64,000 bases of DNA. It comes from Acanthosoma haemorrhoidale (taxonomy: Eukaryota > Arthropoda > Insecta > Hemiptera > Acanthosomatidae). The position numbers and the translations under genes were made by a program. Location of the stretch: NCBI GenBank assembly GCA_930367205.1, contig OV884011.1, forward strand, positions 111,157,139-111,221,138, given 5' to 3'. Each line of letters opens with the position of its first letter. The stretch's first letter is position 1. The notes under the pieces were generated by a model that saw only the letters and a program-made list of their open reading frames with translations, was not told the origin of the DNA and did not search any database. This document shows, one piece after another, positions 33,842 to 42,718 of this stretch.

Positions 33842-35647
33842 TCAATGAGACACTTGAGCTTGAATTTGGGAAACTAATTCATCGATGTTTGGATTAATTC
33901 CACTGGTACAAAGACGTAAAGAATTTTCCAAATTATCGTCAGTCAGCCTTGTACGATGTTTTGATTTATTAACTTTCATCAATGAAAAGAACTGTTCGCA
34001 TTTATAAGTACTGCCAAACGCACAAATCAATCTTCTTGCAAATTTTCTAAGCTGCGGAAAATGGTCTTCTTCGAGGTATTTTTTGTAGAAATCGCACAAC
34101 TCCACGTCTTCAAATTTAGATTTTAGGAGTGAGTTTTCTTGAATCTCGATCAACTCCATTTGCAAGTGTATTGGAGCATTTTGTACATTACTTTTTGTTG
34201 GAGTAGCAAATAAATTGAAACAGTCTTCCATGTGTTTGAAATCGCTAAATCTGATCGAAAATTGCTCCGACAGTAACTTGAGTTCTTCAGCATATTGAGC
34301 GTAAGCAATATTTTCATACGCAGAGAGCGTGGTGAAATGGTAACTGTTACCAGACAGCATATGTGCCTCCCACAAGCGGATTTTGTTCTGAAACGCTTTC
34401 AAATGGCTGTACAAATCATTTACTAACTGTCCTTGTTTTTGAAGTTTCAAATTTAAATCATTCAAATGGCCTGTAAGGTCGACAAGAAATGCTAAGTCAC
34501 ATATCCATTTTGCGTCACTCAATTCAGATAGTGGTTTATCTTTTATTTGCATAAATTCTGCTATCTCATTTCTAAGCTCGTAAAACCGTTTCAGCATTTT
34601 CCCTTTGCTTAGCCATCTGACTTCACAATAATATGTTACGTCGTCATACTCGGCTGATATTTCATCCAAAAACGCCTTGAACTGACGATGGTTAAGCCCT
34701 CCGGATCGAATAAAATTGATGGTTTTTACTACCACATTCATAACATTCTGGAGTCGAATGGACTTAGAACACAAGTTCTGTTGGTGGATAATGCAATGAA
34801 GGACTATCAAACCATCTTTTTGCACATTTAATTCAGTTGCTTTTTCATTCAAAATTCCGATGAAACCTTTACGTAAGCCGACCATAGAAGGTGCACCATC
34901 TGTGCATACTCCAACTAATTTCGACCATGGCAAGCCAAAACTTGTGAATACCTTTTGAACTTCATTAAAAATGTCCTCTCCTGTAGTGGTTCCTTTTAGC
35001 GGCTGTAAAGCAAGCAATTCCTCAGTAATAGTGAATTCTTTATCAACACCTCGAATAAATATAGCCAGTTGAGCTATGTCAGACAAATCGGTGCTCTCGT
35101 CTAATGCTATGGAAAATGATTCAATACCAGTCATACGGCCAGTCAATGTTGTTTTTATATCATTAGCCATCATTTCTATACGTCGTACAACGGTTCGTCT
35201 TGACAAACTAATTTTTTCAAATTCATTTTTCTTTTCAGGACACAAAACACTGCAAACTTCTGACATACACTCCTTGATAAATTCTCCTTCGGCAAATGGT
35301 TTCAATGACTTTGCCAATTTTGAACTAACTATAAAACTAGCTTTCACAACATTATCAAGTTGTGTTCTTTGTCTATGAAATATTTGCTGCTGTTTTTCCA
35401 AATTTGCGGTAAGTTTCTGGATTTTGTCTTTTCTTATTTGTCCTGTCAGTGAGAGCAGCGTAGGATGCTTAGTTGAGTAATGCCTCTTTATATTGAATTC
35501 TTTCATCACCGAAATGGATTCATTACACATCAAACAAATAGGCTTACCATTGTGCAAGATAAAGAAGAATTCTTCAGTCCATTTTTCTTGAAACTGGCGA
35601 CCCTCTGCATCTACTTTTCGTTTCCTTCCACCAGACATCATTTTCAT
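33842..35647 (-). CDS. hAT transposase, 601 aa, intact (copy 1)
   Basis: This is the DDE transposase that excises and inserts the element. A BED-like zinc finger at the N-terminus has C38, C41, H56 and H61 (C-x2-C...H-x4-H). Catalytic region: D183 in ALDESTD, D250 in VCTDGAPSM, the CxxH pair C285/H288 in LHCIIHQQ, RW at 344-345, and E551 in YKCEQFFSLMK. The C-terminal part contains the hAT dimerisation pattern (LRKFARRLICAFGST onward). No stop or frameshift is present. The start ATG is followed by a second in-frame ATG two codons later. Family members have similar length (about 600 aa). Open frames on the other strand inside it are shadows. An AATAAA signal lies about 105 nt after the stop (33,733-33,738, minus). 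Confidence 0.95.
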   Translation of the reverse strand: MKMMSGGRKRKVDAEGRQFQEKWTEEFFFILHNGKPICLMCNESISVMKEFNIKRHYSTKHPTLLSLTGQIRKDKIQKLTANLEKQQQIFHRQRTQLDNVVKASFIVSSKLAKSLKPFAEGEFIKECMSEVCSVLCPEKKNEFEKISLSRRTVVRRIEMMANDIKTTLTGRMTGIESFSIALDESTDLSDIAQLAIFIRGVDKEFTITEELLALQPLKGTTTGEDIFNEVQKVFTSFGLPWSKLVGVCTDGAPSMVGLRKGFIGILNEKATELNVQKDGLIVLHCIIHQQNLCSKSIRLQNVMNVVVKTINFIRSGGLNHRQFKAFLDEISAEYDDVTYYCEVRWLSKGKMLKRFYELRNEIAEFMQIKDKPLSELSDAKWICDLAFLVDLTGHLNDLNLKLQKQGQLVNDLYSHLKAFQNKIRLWEAHMLSGNSYHFTTLSAYENIAYAQYAEELKLLSEQFSIRFSDFKHMEDCFNLFATPTKSNVQNAPIHLQMELIEIQENSLLKSKFEDVELCDFYKKYLEEDHFPQLRKFARRLICAFGSTYKCEQFFSLMKVNKSKHRTRLTDDNLENSLRLCTSGINPNIDELVSQIQAQVSH

Positions 35648-35782
35648 TTACTTATCGTTCGATAAACTTAATAAGAAAATAGGTATAATTAGTAAGCACT
35701 CAAGATGCACACAAAGTCACAAAGCAAACTTATCACCACGGTAGCTCGAATAGGACTGAACTAAGTTCCGGCCATCCACCCG

Positions 35783-35790
35783 CTTATATA
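35783..35790 (-). promoter_or_regulatory. Likely TATA box of hAT transposase (copy 1)
   Basis: TATATAAG on the minus strand, 136 bp upstream of the transposase ATG, in the only non-coding stretch long enough for a promoter. The same site is at 42,049-42,056 in copy 2. It is inferred from sequence only. Confidence 0.5.
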
Positions 35791-35863
35791 GGCAAAATGA
35801 AGGAATGATCTAGAATCGTCTAGTGTAGAACAATACAATTGCGAAGCAATAATCCTTTGTTGC

Positions 35864-35916
35864 GCCGCCAGTGTGGCGGCAAACATCAATGGCTTTGAAC
35901 TTTGATGTTTGCCGCC
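35864..35916. repeat. Hairpin with two alternative folds upstream of the transposase
   Basis: A perfect 15-bp stem: GGCGGCAAACATCAA (35,875-35,889) pairs with its complement at 35,902-35,916 across a 12-nt loop. The GGCGGC part can instead pair with GCCGCC at 35,864-35,869 across a 5-nt loop, so the two folds exclude each other. It is repeated at 42,130-42,182 in copy 2. Confidence 0.75.
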
Positions 35917-36096
35917 TCACTCTTTGATGATCACCGCCACTCGGCTTGCTCGCTCACTTGATTCCATGAGTATGAGTAAGTAGTGTATTTTTTTTTTTTA
36001 AATTGGGTTTTTCAAAATGTCTCGCGGGCCGGATCAAATCTTACAGCGGGCCGGATCCGGCCCGCGGGCCGGCTGTTGCCCACATACGTTATAAAG

Positions 36097-36639
36097 GAAG
36101 GTCATTCCTTTTGGAAGTGATGATTCTGGATTTGAAAATCTCAGTCAGTCTGCGATTTCTATTTTTGCATGCTCAGTCAAGGTTTATTATCGTATGACTT
36201 TTCATTTTAGCAACTGAAGATGGCAGCTTAGAGCTGTCAAAAGGTTTTGTTCAATAAACTATATTGTGGAGAGATAGAATATATTTTCATTTGGAGTTAA
36301 ATTATAATAGATGGCGGTGGCTTCTAGTATGATAAACCGTTCTATTTTTTTTTTAGTATTTAAGTATATTGATTTTTTGATATTGTAGTTCAATTTTACC
36401 GTTGAAAAACAATGAAGGTTCTTTGATATTAATTATTGCTGATGGAAGCTTATGTTCTTCGTTCATATGGAGAAGGCTATTAAATCGATGAACTCAAAAT
36501 ATTGATTAATAATATGAACCGTGTCCTAAATAATAATAATATGATACCGTGTGTATTATGAAAATTGCTGGCTTATATATATAGCATGGCTCAGGTGCAT
36601 TAACTTTAATTGGTTATTATTTCATAGAAACTGAATACC
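36097..36639. other. No supported feature
   Basis: AT-rich spacer between hAT copy 1 and a Gypsy fragment. Confidence 0.55.
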
Positions 36640-38648
36640 ATGATAGATTACCTCGGTCATGTAGTGTCACACAATCAAATTCAGAAGTGCCCAGCTAAGG
36701 CTCAAGCAGTTTCGCGACCAAAGAATGTGGATGAATTGAGGAGATTCCTTGGCTTAATTACATATTATTCTAAATTTATCCCAGATTTATCTTCGAAGTC
36801 CTACCCGCTACGCTGCTTACTCAGGAAGGGTGAACGATTTTTTTGGTCTGCAGCTGCTGAGGCCTCCTTCCGGAATCTCAAGACAGAGTTGTGCTCAGAC
36901 AAAGTGCTCATCCCGTTTGACCCTTTAAAACAGGTTATTATCACAACTGATGCCTCGCCAACCTGGATAGCCACAGTACTTAGTCATGAAATTGATGATC
37001 ACGAGCGTCCAATCGCCTACACCTCACGAGCTCTGGCGCAGGCTGAGGCAAACTAAAGCCAGCTCGACAGAGAAGCCCTGGCTATCGTATATGCCGCAAC
37101 ACACTTCTTTAACTACCTACTCGGCAAACGTTTCGTTCTCGTCACAGACAATGAGCCGCTTGCGCGGATTTTTCATTCAGACCGGACACTGCCGCAGATG
37201 ACCTCTTCGCGTTTACTGAGGTATGCCTCTTTTCTCAGTGAGCTCGACTACACCGTTCGATACAAGAAAGGGAAAGAGAACGAGAATGTCGATTGTCTGT
37301 CCCGGGCACCAGTCTCTACAGCTAGTCAGTCACGAGCAATGTCGATCGATCAGGAAGTCAACGTGCTGTATGCTACCACACTGCTCCAGATCTCCAGTAT
37401 GGCTATCACTGCAGACACAGTCACCAAGGAAACTGGGAATGACCCAAAGTTGCAAGCATTACTGCAGGATCTCAAGACCAGCCACAAGGATAGCTCGTAC
37501 ACTCTCTCTGGCAACATGTTATTCCGTTCCGATCGAACAGTAATCCCAAAGTCTCTCCAAGTGCCAATTCTCCAAGAGCTTCATGCATCACATTTGGGAA
37601 TAACTAAGATGAAGCAACTCGCCAGGAGAAACGTGTACTGGGAAGTATTGGACAAGGACATAGAACGTCTTGTAAAAAGCTGTGAATCCTGTGCCAAAGT
37701 CCGTCACAGTCCGCAGAAAGCGCCAATTCATCACTGGGATCAGCTTGATGAGAATTGGGAGAGAGTGCACATCGACTATTCGGGGCCTTGCGATGGCCAT
37801 TTCTTTTTGATGCGTGTGGACGCAAAGTCGAAGTGGGCCGAAGTTCGTATGATCCGCGAAGTTCAAAAGTGAAGAGTTCTAGCTGTATTGCAAAGAGCGT
37901 GGGATTTTTCAAAAGTATAGCGCGCCAAATCATCCAGCCACGAATGGTCTAGCAGAACGCAGCATCCAGACATTGAAAAGAAGGCTCAAGGCTGCTGCTG
38001 ATGATCCTGCTCCGCTGTGTTCTAAGCTGCGGAGCATAATGTTCCGCTACAGGGCAACACCCTTAGCCTCAGGTCTATCTCCTGCGGAACTGTACCTAAA
38101 GAGAAGGATTCGTACTCGTCTCGATGCTCTGATACCAAACAGCAAACCTCTGGCTCCAACTGTGCCCACTGCATAGCGGGTTCGTAGCCTTCAAGTGGGG
38201 GAGAGAGTGCAGGCTTTGCAAGATTCGCTTAGGAAACCAAGACGTTTGGCAGTTTGGCACCATCAGGAGGAAACTTGGCCAGTACCATTATATTGTTGAG
38301 TTGGACACAGGTCGCACCCTGGAACGCCATATTAACCAACTGGTCGCCACCTTGGTTCCAAAGAAAGAAGTCTCCTTAACTCCTTTGGTTCCACAGCACA
38401 GAATGGGGGTGCCATCCAAAACTGAAACTACAAGCTTGCCACTAGACCACCAATCGCCAACACCTCCTTCACCACATGTTAGTAGTCCAGGTACACAGCG
38501 CGGCTTGCCTAATCCATGCCATCCAAGGCCACTACCTGTTCAGCCTGGTCCGTCCGAGCCTCCATCACCTAGGCCTACCAGGAGCCGGAAAAAGCCTAGG
38601 TATCTCGAGGACTATGTCTCTAACGTGTGTTTGTGGGCCTGTCCATAA
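36640..38648 (+). pseudogene. Pol remnant (RT end, RNase H, integrase) of Gypsy element 2
   Basis: One frame runs from 36,640 to 37,872 with a single nonsense codon TAA at 37,054-37,056 inside RNase H (ALAQAEAN, stop, SQLDREALAIVY); Tyr is usual there. RNase H residues are TTDASP, DREALAIVYA, VTDNEPL and NVDCLSR. The integrase zinc-binding part has H...H and CESCAKVRH (about 37,583-37,710), and the first core Asp is in VHIDYSGP (about 37,770-37,793). Just after 37,870 the second core Asp region is deleted, and the frame changes before EEF-stop-LYCKERGIFQKYSAPNHPATNGLAERS, which holds the Glu. A stop at about 38,175 and a frameshift separate the C-terminal proline-rich tail (38,301-38,648). 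Integration activity is lost. Confidence 0.8.
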
Positions 38649-38663
38649 ATAAGTGGGGGAGAT

Positions 38664-38936
38664 TGTAGTGAAACCGTAATAAATAACTATATCTTTAAGT
38701 AACTGTTATAAATAACAGTGTGTTACGTCACACCAGGCATGTGTTCAGAAGGTTTCAGTTTGAGCATATGCTTACCGTTTTTGCAATATCTATGTCTCAT
38801 GTATTGTGCAAAGAAATTATATTATTTTATCCAGTTAATTATAAAAGTCTCATTATTCGGCTCCTTTTCACAACAATGATAAAACAATAGTCTGGTGCAT
38901 TGGTCACACTGCTTGGAATGAATAAACGCCGTAACA
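38664..38936 (+). mobile_element. Probable 3' LTR of Gypsy element 2
   Basis: It starts TGTAGTGAAACC directly after the polypurine tract. A likely end is ACGCCGTAACA near 38,936, giving about 273 bp, but no second LTR or TSD exists to prove this. AATAAA-like signals occur near the end (GAATAAACG). Confidence 0.5.
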
Positions 38937-39373
38937 AGTTGGTTCCTTTTCTGGGAATGTTTGCAACCGAAGCATTTTTTAAAATTTATTTTTCACACAT
39001 AATTTATCTGTACTGTTTCTGCTACAGTTAACGCTACTCATCTAGTAATTACAAGCTACTTCCTCTCGACCACGAATGTAATTATCATTCGTTATCGTTA
39101 TAATAATTATCATATAATTATCATTCATTATATCATGTAATAGATATAGACTGAGCTGTGCATAGTAACGTATCACATCAACTTGAACGAACCAATGCGT
39201 TGATTATTTGATGCGTGCACGCGTTTAATTTGAATTATGGACGATAGTACAGAATCTTTTTATCTTCGCTATAAATTCATAAACATTTAAATTTAGGAAA
39301 AGGTATATAACTAAAACCTAACAAGACGAAAAAAACTAGATGCTAATAGAAAATAATTGTTCACAATATTATA
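38937..39373. other. No supported feature
   Basis: AT-rich spacer between Gypsy element 2 and the nested LTR. Confidence 0.5.
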
Positions 39374-39837
39374 CCGGATCCCAAAGGCGAGTGTGAACCG
39401 GAGAGAGGCAGACTAGATTGTCACGAGAGACACTGCATGGTAAGTTTGCAGGGCCACAACAACCGTTGTCCACTAGAGAGAGGTCTCTCCCAAGGAGGTG
39501 CTAGATTTAGCGGGATGAATGCAGAGATTCCCACTAGGAAGGTGTGGGACCTGACAACGCCGGACTAAAACGTAGCGAGAGCGAGGAGAAGAAGAGATGT
39601 AGAGGTTTTTCATAGAGAAGCTGTCAGGTTTCAGAGTTTCAAGCGGGGGTAGCCACGAGCCGGTAGTTGCTAGGAGAATGATTTACAGGTTTTTTTTTTT
39701 TTTTCTTTTTTTTTTTCCTTAGCTCTCAAACTTATAAAATAGGATGTGGGAAAAATAAAGGAAAATTATTTTGGCTAATGAGTGCCTTTCACTAAGGGGA
39801 GTCCCCCATTTGAAGGGTGTATGAGAAGGATATAGGG

Positions 39838-42354
39838 CAGGTATGGGCAACCTTTGACATGTTATGGGCCAAACTTTAGTGTGCAAATACGTTCGCGGGC
39901 CGCGTTTAAAAGTAGTGCATTTTAAAGTAGTGTTCATAATTTTTAGCGATAGATATCAGTCAGCCATGAAATAATACGACAATGTTATTACAACACAATT
40001 TATTAAAATAACAAAATGAAATGAAAAAATAGGTACCTACAGCATTAAATTAAATCGTTAAATTTAGAATTGTTACAAACTACGAAAGTTAAATAGCGAC
40101 ACCGAAATCAATGAGACACTTGAGCTTGAATTTGGGAAACTAATTCATCGATGTTTGGATTAATTCCACTGGTACAAAGACGTAAAGAATTTTCCAAATT
40201 ATCGTCAGTCAGCCTTGTACGATGTTTTGATTTATTAACTTTCATCAATGAAAAGAACTGTTCGCATTTATAAGTACTGCCAAACGCACAAATCAATCTT
40301 CTTGCAAATTTTCTAAGCTGCGGAAAATGGTCTTCTTCGAGGTATTTTTTGTAGAAATCGCACAACTCCACGTCTTCAAATTTAGATTTTAGGAGTGAGT
40401 TTTCTTGAATCTCGATCAACTCCATTTGCAAGTGTATTGGAGCATTTTGTACATTACTTTTTGTTGGAGTAGCAAATAAATTGAAACAGTCTTCCATGTG
40501 TTTGAAATCGCTAAATCTGATCGAAAATTGCTCCGACAGTAACTTGAGTTCTTCAGCATATTGAGCGTAAGCAATATTTTCATACGCAGAGAGCGTGGTG
40601 AAATGGTAACTGTTACCAGACAGCATATGTGCCTCCCACAAGCGGATTTTGTTCTGAAACGCTTTCAAATGGCTGTACAAATCATTTACTAACTGTCCTT
40701 GTTTTTGAAGTTTCAAATTTAAATCATTCAAATGGCCTGTAAGGTCGACAAGAAATGCTAAGTCACATATCCATTTTGCGTCACTCAATTCAGATAGTGG
40801 TTTATCTTTTATTTGCATAAATTCTGCTATCTCATTTCTAAGCTCGTAAAACCGTTTCAGCATTTTCCCTTTGCTTAGCCATCTGACTTCACAATAATAT
40901 GTTACGTCGTCATACTCGGCTGATATTTCATCCAAAAACGCCTTGAACTGACGATGGTTAAGCCCTCCGGATCGAATAAAATTGATGGTTTTTACTACCA
41001 CATTCATAACATTCTGGAGTCGAATGGACTTAGAACACAAGTTCTGTTGGTGGATAATGCAATGAAGGACTATCAAACCATCTTTTTGCACATTTAATTC
41101 AGTTGCTTTTTCATTCAAAATTCCGATGAAACCTTTACGTAAGCCGACCATAGAAGGTGCACCATCTGTGCATACTCCAACTAATTTCGACCATGGCAAG
41201 CCAAAACTTGTGAATACCTTTTGAACTTCATTAAAAATGTCCTCTCCTGTAGTGGTTCCTTTTAGCGGCTGTAAAGCAAGCAATTCCTCAGTAATAGTGA
41301 ATTCTTTATCAACACCTCGAATAAATATAGCCAGTTGAGCTATGTCAGACAAATCGGTGCTCTCGTCTAATGCTATGGAAAATGATTCAATACCAGTCAT
41401 ACGGCCAGTCAATGTTGTTTTTATATCATTAGCCATCATTTCTATACGTCGTACAACGGTTCGTCTTGACAAACTAATTTTTTCAAATTCATTTTTCTTT
41501 TCAGGACACAAAACACTGCAAACTTCTGACATACACTCCTTGATAAATTCTCCTTCGGCAAATGGTTTCAATGACTTTGCCAATTTTGAACTAACTATAA
41601 AACTAGCTTTCACAACATTATCAAGTTGTGTTCTTTGTCTATGAAATATTTGCTGCTGTTTTTCCAAATTTGCGGTAAGTTTCTGGATTTTGTCTTTTCT
41701 TATTTGTCCTGTCAGTGAGAGCAGCGTAGGATGCTTAGTTGAGTAATGCCTCTTTATATTGAATTCTTTCATCACCGAAATGGATTCATTACACATCAAA
41801 CAAATAGGCTTACCATTGTGCAAGATAAAGAAGAATTCTTCAGTCCATTTTTCTTGAAACTGGCGACCCTCTGCATCTACTTTTCGTTTCCTTCCACCAG
41901 ACATCATTTTCATTTACTTATCGTTCGATAAACTTAATAAGAAAATAGGTATAATTAGTAAGCACTCAAGATGCACACAAAGTCACAAAGCAAACTTATC
42001 ACCACGGTAGCTCGAATAGGACTGAACTAAGTTCCGGCCATCCACCCGCTTATATAGGCAAAATGAAGGAATGATCTAGAATCGTCTAGTGTAGAACAAT
42101 ACAATTGCGAAGCAATAATCCTTTGTTGCGCCGCCAGTGTGGCGGCAAACATCAATGGCTTTGAACTTTGATGTTTGCCGCCTCACTCTTTGATGATCAC
42201 CGCCACTCGGCTTGCTCGCTCACTTGATTCCATGAGTATGAGTAAGTAGTGTATTTTTTTTTTTTAAATTGGGTTTTTCAAAATGTCTCGCGGGCCGGAT
42301 CAAATCTTACAGCGGGCCGGATCCGGCCCGCGGGCCGGCTGTTGCCCACATACG
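39838..42354 (-). mobile_element. Intact autonomous hAT transposon, copy 2
   Basis: The length is again 2,517 bp, with the same ends and subterminal motifs as copy 1 and the same orientation. It is flanked by a different perfect 8-bp TSD, ATATAGGG (39,830-39,837 and 42,355-42,362). Different TSDs prove two insertion events rather than a segmental duplication. The long T-run of the right part (about 42,250) and all other compared stretches match copy 1 exactly. It sits inside the retroposon that sits inside LTR D. Confidence 0.95.
40108..41913 (-). CDS. hAT transposase, 601 aa, intact (copy 2)
   Basis: The predicted protein is identical at all 601 residues to the one encoded at 33,842-35,647, with the same BED-like finger (C38, C41, H56, H61) and catalytic set (D183, D250, E551; C285/H288). 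The upstream TATATAAG (42,049-42,056) and alternative hairpin are also kept, so the gene should be expressed if the region is transcriptionally open. Nothing is truncated. Both copies could supply active transposase and also mobilise any deleted relatives elsewhere. Confidence 0.95.
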   Translation of the reverse strand: MKMMSGGRKRKVDAEGRQFQEKWTEEFFFILHNGKPICLMCNESISVMKEFNIKRHYSTKHPTLLSLTGQIRKDKIQKLTANLEKQQQIFHRQRTQLDNVVKASFIVSSKLAKSLKPFAEGEFIKECMSEVCSVLCPEKKNEFEKISLSRRTVVRRIEMMANDIKTTLTGRMTGIESFSIALDESTDLSDIAQLAIFIRGVDKEFTITEELLALQPLKGTTTGEDIFNEVQKVFTSFGLPWSKLVGVCTDGAPSMVGLRKGFIGILNEKATELNVQKDGLIVLHCIIHQQNLCSKSIRLQNVMNVVVKTINFIRSGGLNHRQFKAFLDEISAEYDDVTYYCEVRWLSKGKMLKRFYELRNEIAEFMQIKDKPLSELSDAKWICDLAFLVDLTGHLNDLNLKLQKQGQLVNDLYSHLKAFQNKIRLWEAHMLSGNSYHFTTLSAYENIAYAQYAEELKLLSEQFSIRFSDFKHMEDCFNLFATPTKSNVQNAPIHLQMELIEIQENSLLKSKFEDVELCDFYKKYLEEDHFPQLRKFARRLICAFGSTYKCEQFFSLMKVNKSKHRTRLTDDNLENSLRLCTSGINPNIDELVSQIQAQVSH

Positions 42355-42718
42355 ATATAGGGTGTGGAATGCCTGAAGGAGGCGGGTGGATTCGGGAAGG
42401 TAGTGAGAGTCTACCGAGGGTGTAAATCAAATATGATTTACAGGACCCACATCGCCGGCTTAAATACCCAGCTAGCCTTGCCCGCAGCGCTTATTGGCCA
42501 TTGTTGTGGCCAAAGATGTGGCTTTCCTTTTTTGACAGAGCCTGGAAGTGTCTGCCGGCGGTTTGGGCCTTATACCTGACTACAGCTGGTGTCTTAGCTC
42601 ATATAACTAATTGGCACCCCGCATTTTTTATTGCTTAACACATTTACAATGATTTATAATTTGTTCATGTTATTTACATTTGTTTGTGATTTATCTTATG
42701 TAGTTAGCGGTCGCTACA

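Larger units (their letters stand above)
33572..36088 (-). mobile_element. Intact autonomous hAT (Charlie-type) transposon, copy 1
   Basis: The element is 2,517 bp and is bounded by 8-bp TSDs. Its ends read CAGGTATGGGCAAC on the left and, inverted, CGTATGTGGGCAAC on the right, an imperfect terminal inverted repeat. Subterminal GCGGGCCG motifs occur near both ends: once at about 33,635, and three or four times at 36,024-36,072, where they form the palindrome GCGGGCCGGATCCGGCCCGC. One gene on the minus strand encodes a full-length transposase. The copy at 39,838 has the same length and looked identical in every segment compared. It belongs to the hAT-Charlie group related to GTF2IRD2/ZBED-type domesticated genes. 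Confidence 0.95.
36640..38936 (+). mobile_element. Second Ty3/Gypsy element, 5'-truncated, with probable 3' LTR
   Basis: It begins inside RT (the DYLGHVVSHNQIQ block after the catalytic box) and continues through RNase H and integrase to a polypurine tract AAGTGGGGGAGA (38,651-38,662) and an LTR-like TGTAGTGAAACC start at 38,664. The sequence differs from the element at 27-32 kb: it has an HHWDQLDENWERVHIDYSGP integrase entry and an ELDTGRTLERHINQL C-terminus, as in the group of K02A2.6-like/Mag-type Gypsy elements. Gag, protease and most of RT are missing. Confidence 0.8.
39690..42432 (-). mobile_element. Poly(A) retroposon inside LTR D, interrupted by hAT
   Basis: A 12-bp TSD ATGATTTACAGG flanks it (39,678-39,689 and 42,433-42,444). 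Without the hAT and its TSD it is about 218 bp. On its own strand it starts ATTTGATTTACACCCTC, has no coding capacity, and ends ...GAGAGCTAAGG plus an A-run with one G (plus-strand T-run at 39,690-39,717). Its 3' end resembles the retroposon at 1-185. It could be a SINE, a strongly truncated LINE or a processed transcript. Confidence 0.75.
39374..42718 (-). mobile_element. LTR D, antisense and truncated, holding two nested insertions
   Basis: The right end at 42,718 is the reverse complement of TGTAGCGACCGCTAAC, the start of LTRs B and C. On the left, LTR sequence ends abruptly at the CCGGATCCC block (39,374), so the last 250 bp or so of the LTR are missing. LTR sequence is present at 39,374-39,689 and 42,445-42,718, with one copy of the target site belonging to it. 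Between them lies a poly(A) retroposon that itself contains hAT copy 2. A TATTTAAG promoter-like site is at 42,459-42,466 (minus), and the retroposon inserted just downstream of it. Confidence 0.85.

Noticed and set aside
33842..35647. Domesticated host gene of the GTF2IRD2/ZBED kind
   Set aside because: The gene lies between transposon ends with TSDs and exists in two identical copies, so it is a transposon, not a domesticated gene.
35076..35665. Plus-strand frames of 100 and 61 codons inside the hAT element (also at 41,342-41,931)
   Set aside because: They are antisense shadows of the intact transposase gene.
33572..42354. Segmental duplication as the cause of the two identical hAT copies
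   Set aside because: Identity stops exactly at the terminal inverted repeats and each copy has its own 8-bp TSD, so they are independent insertions.
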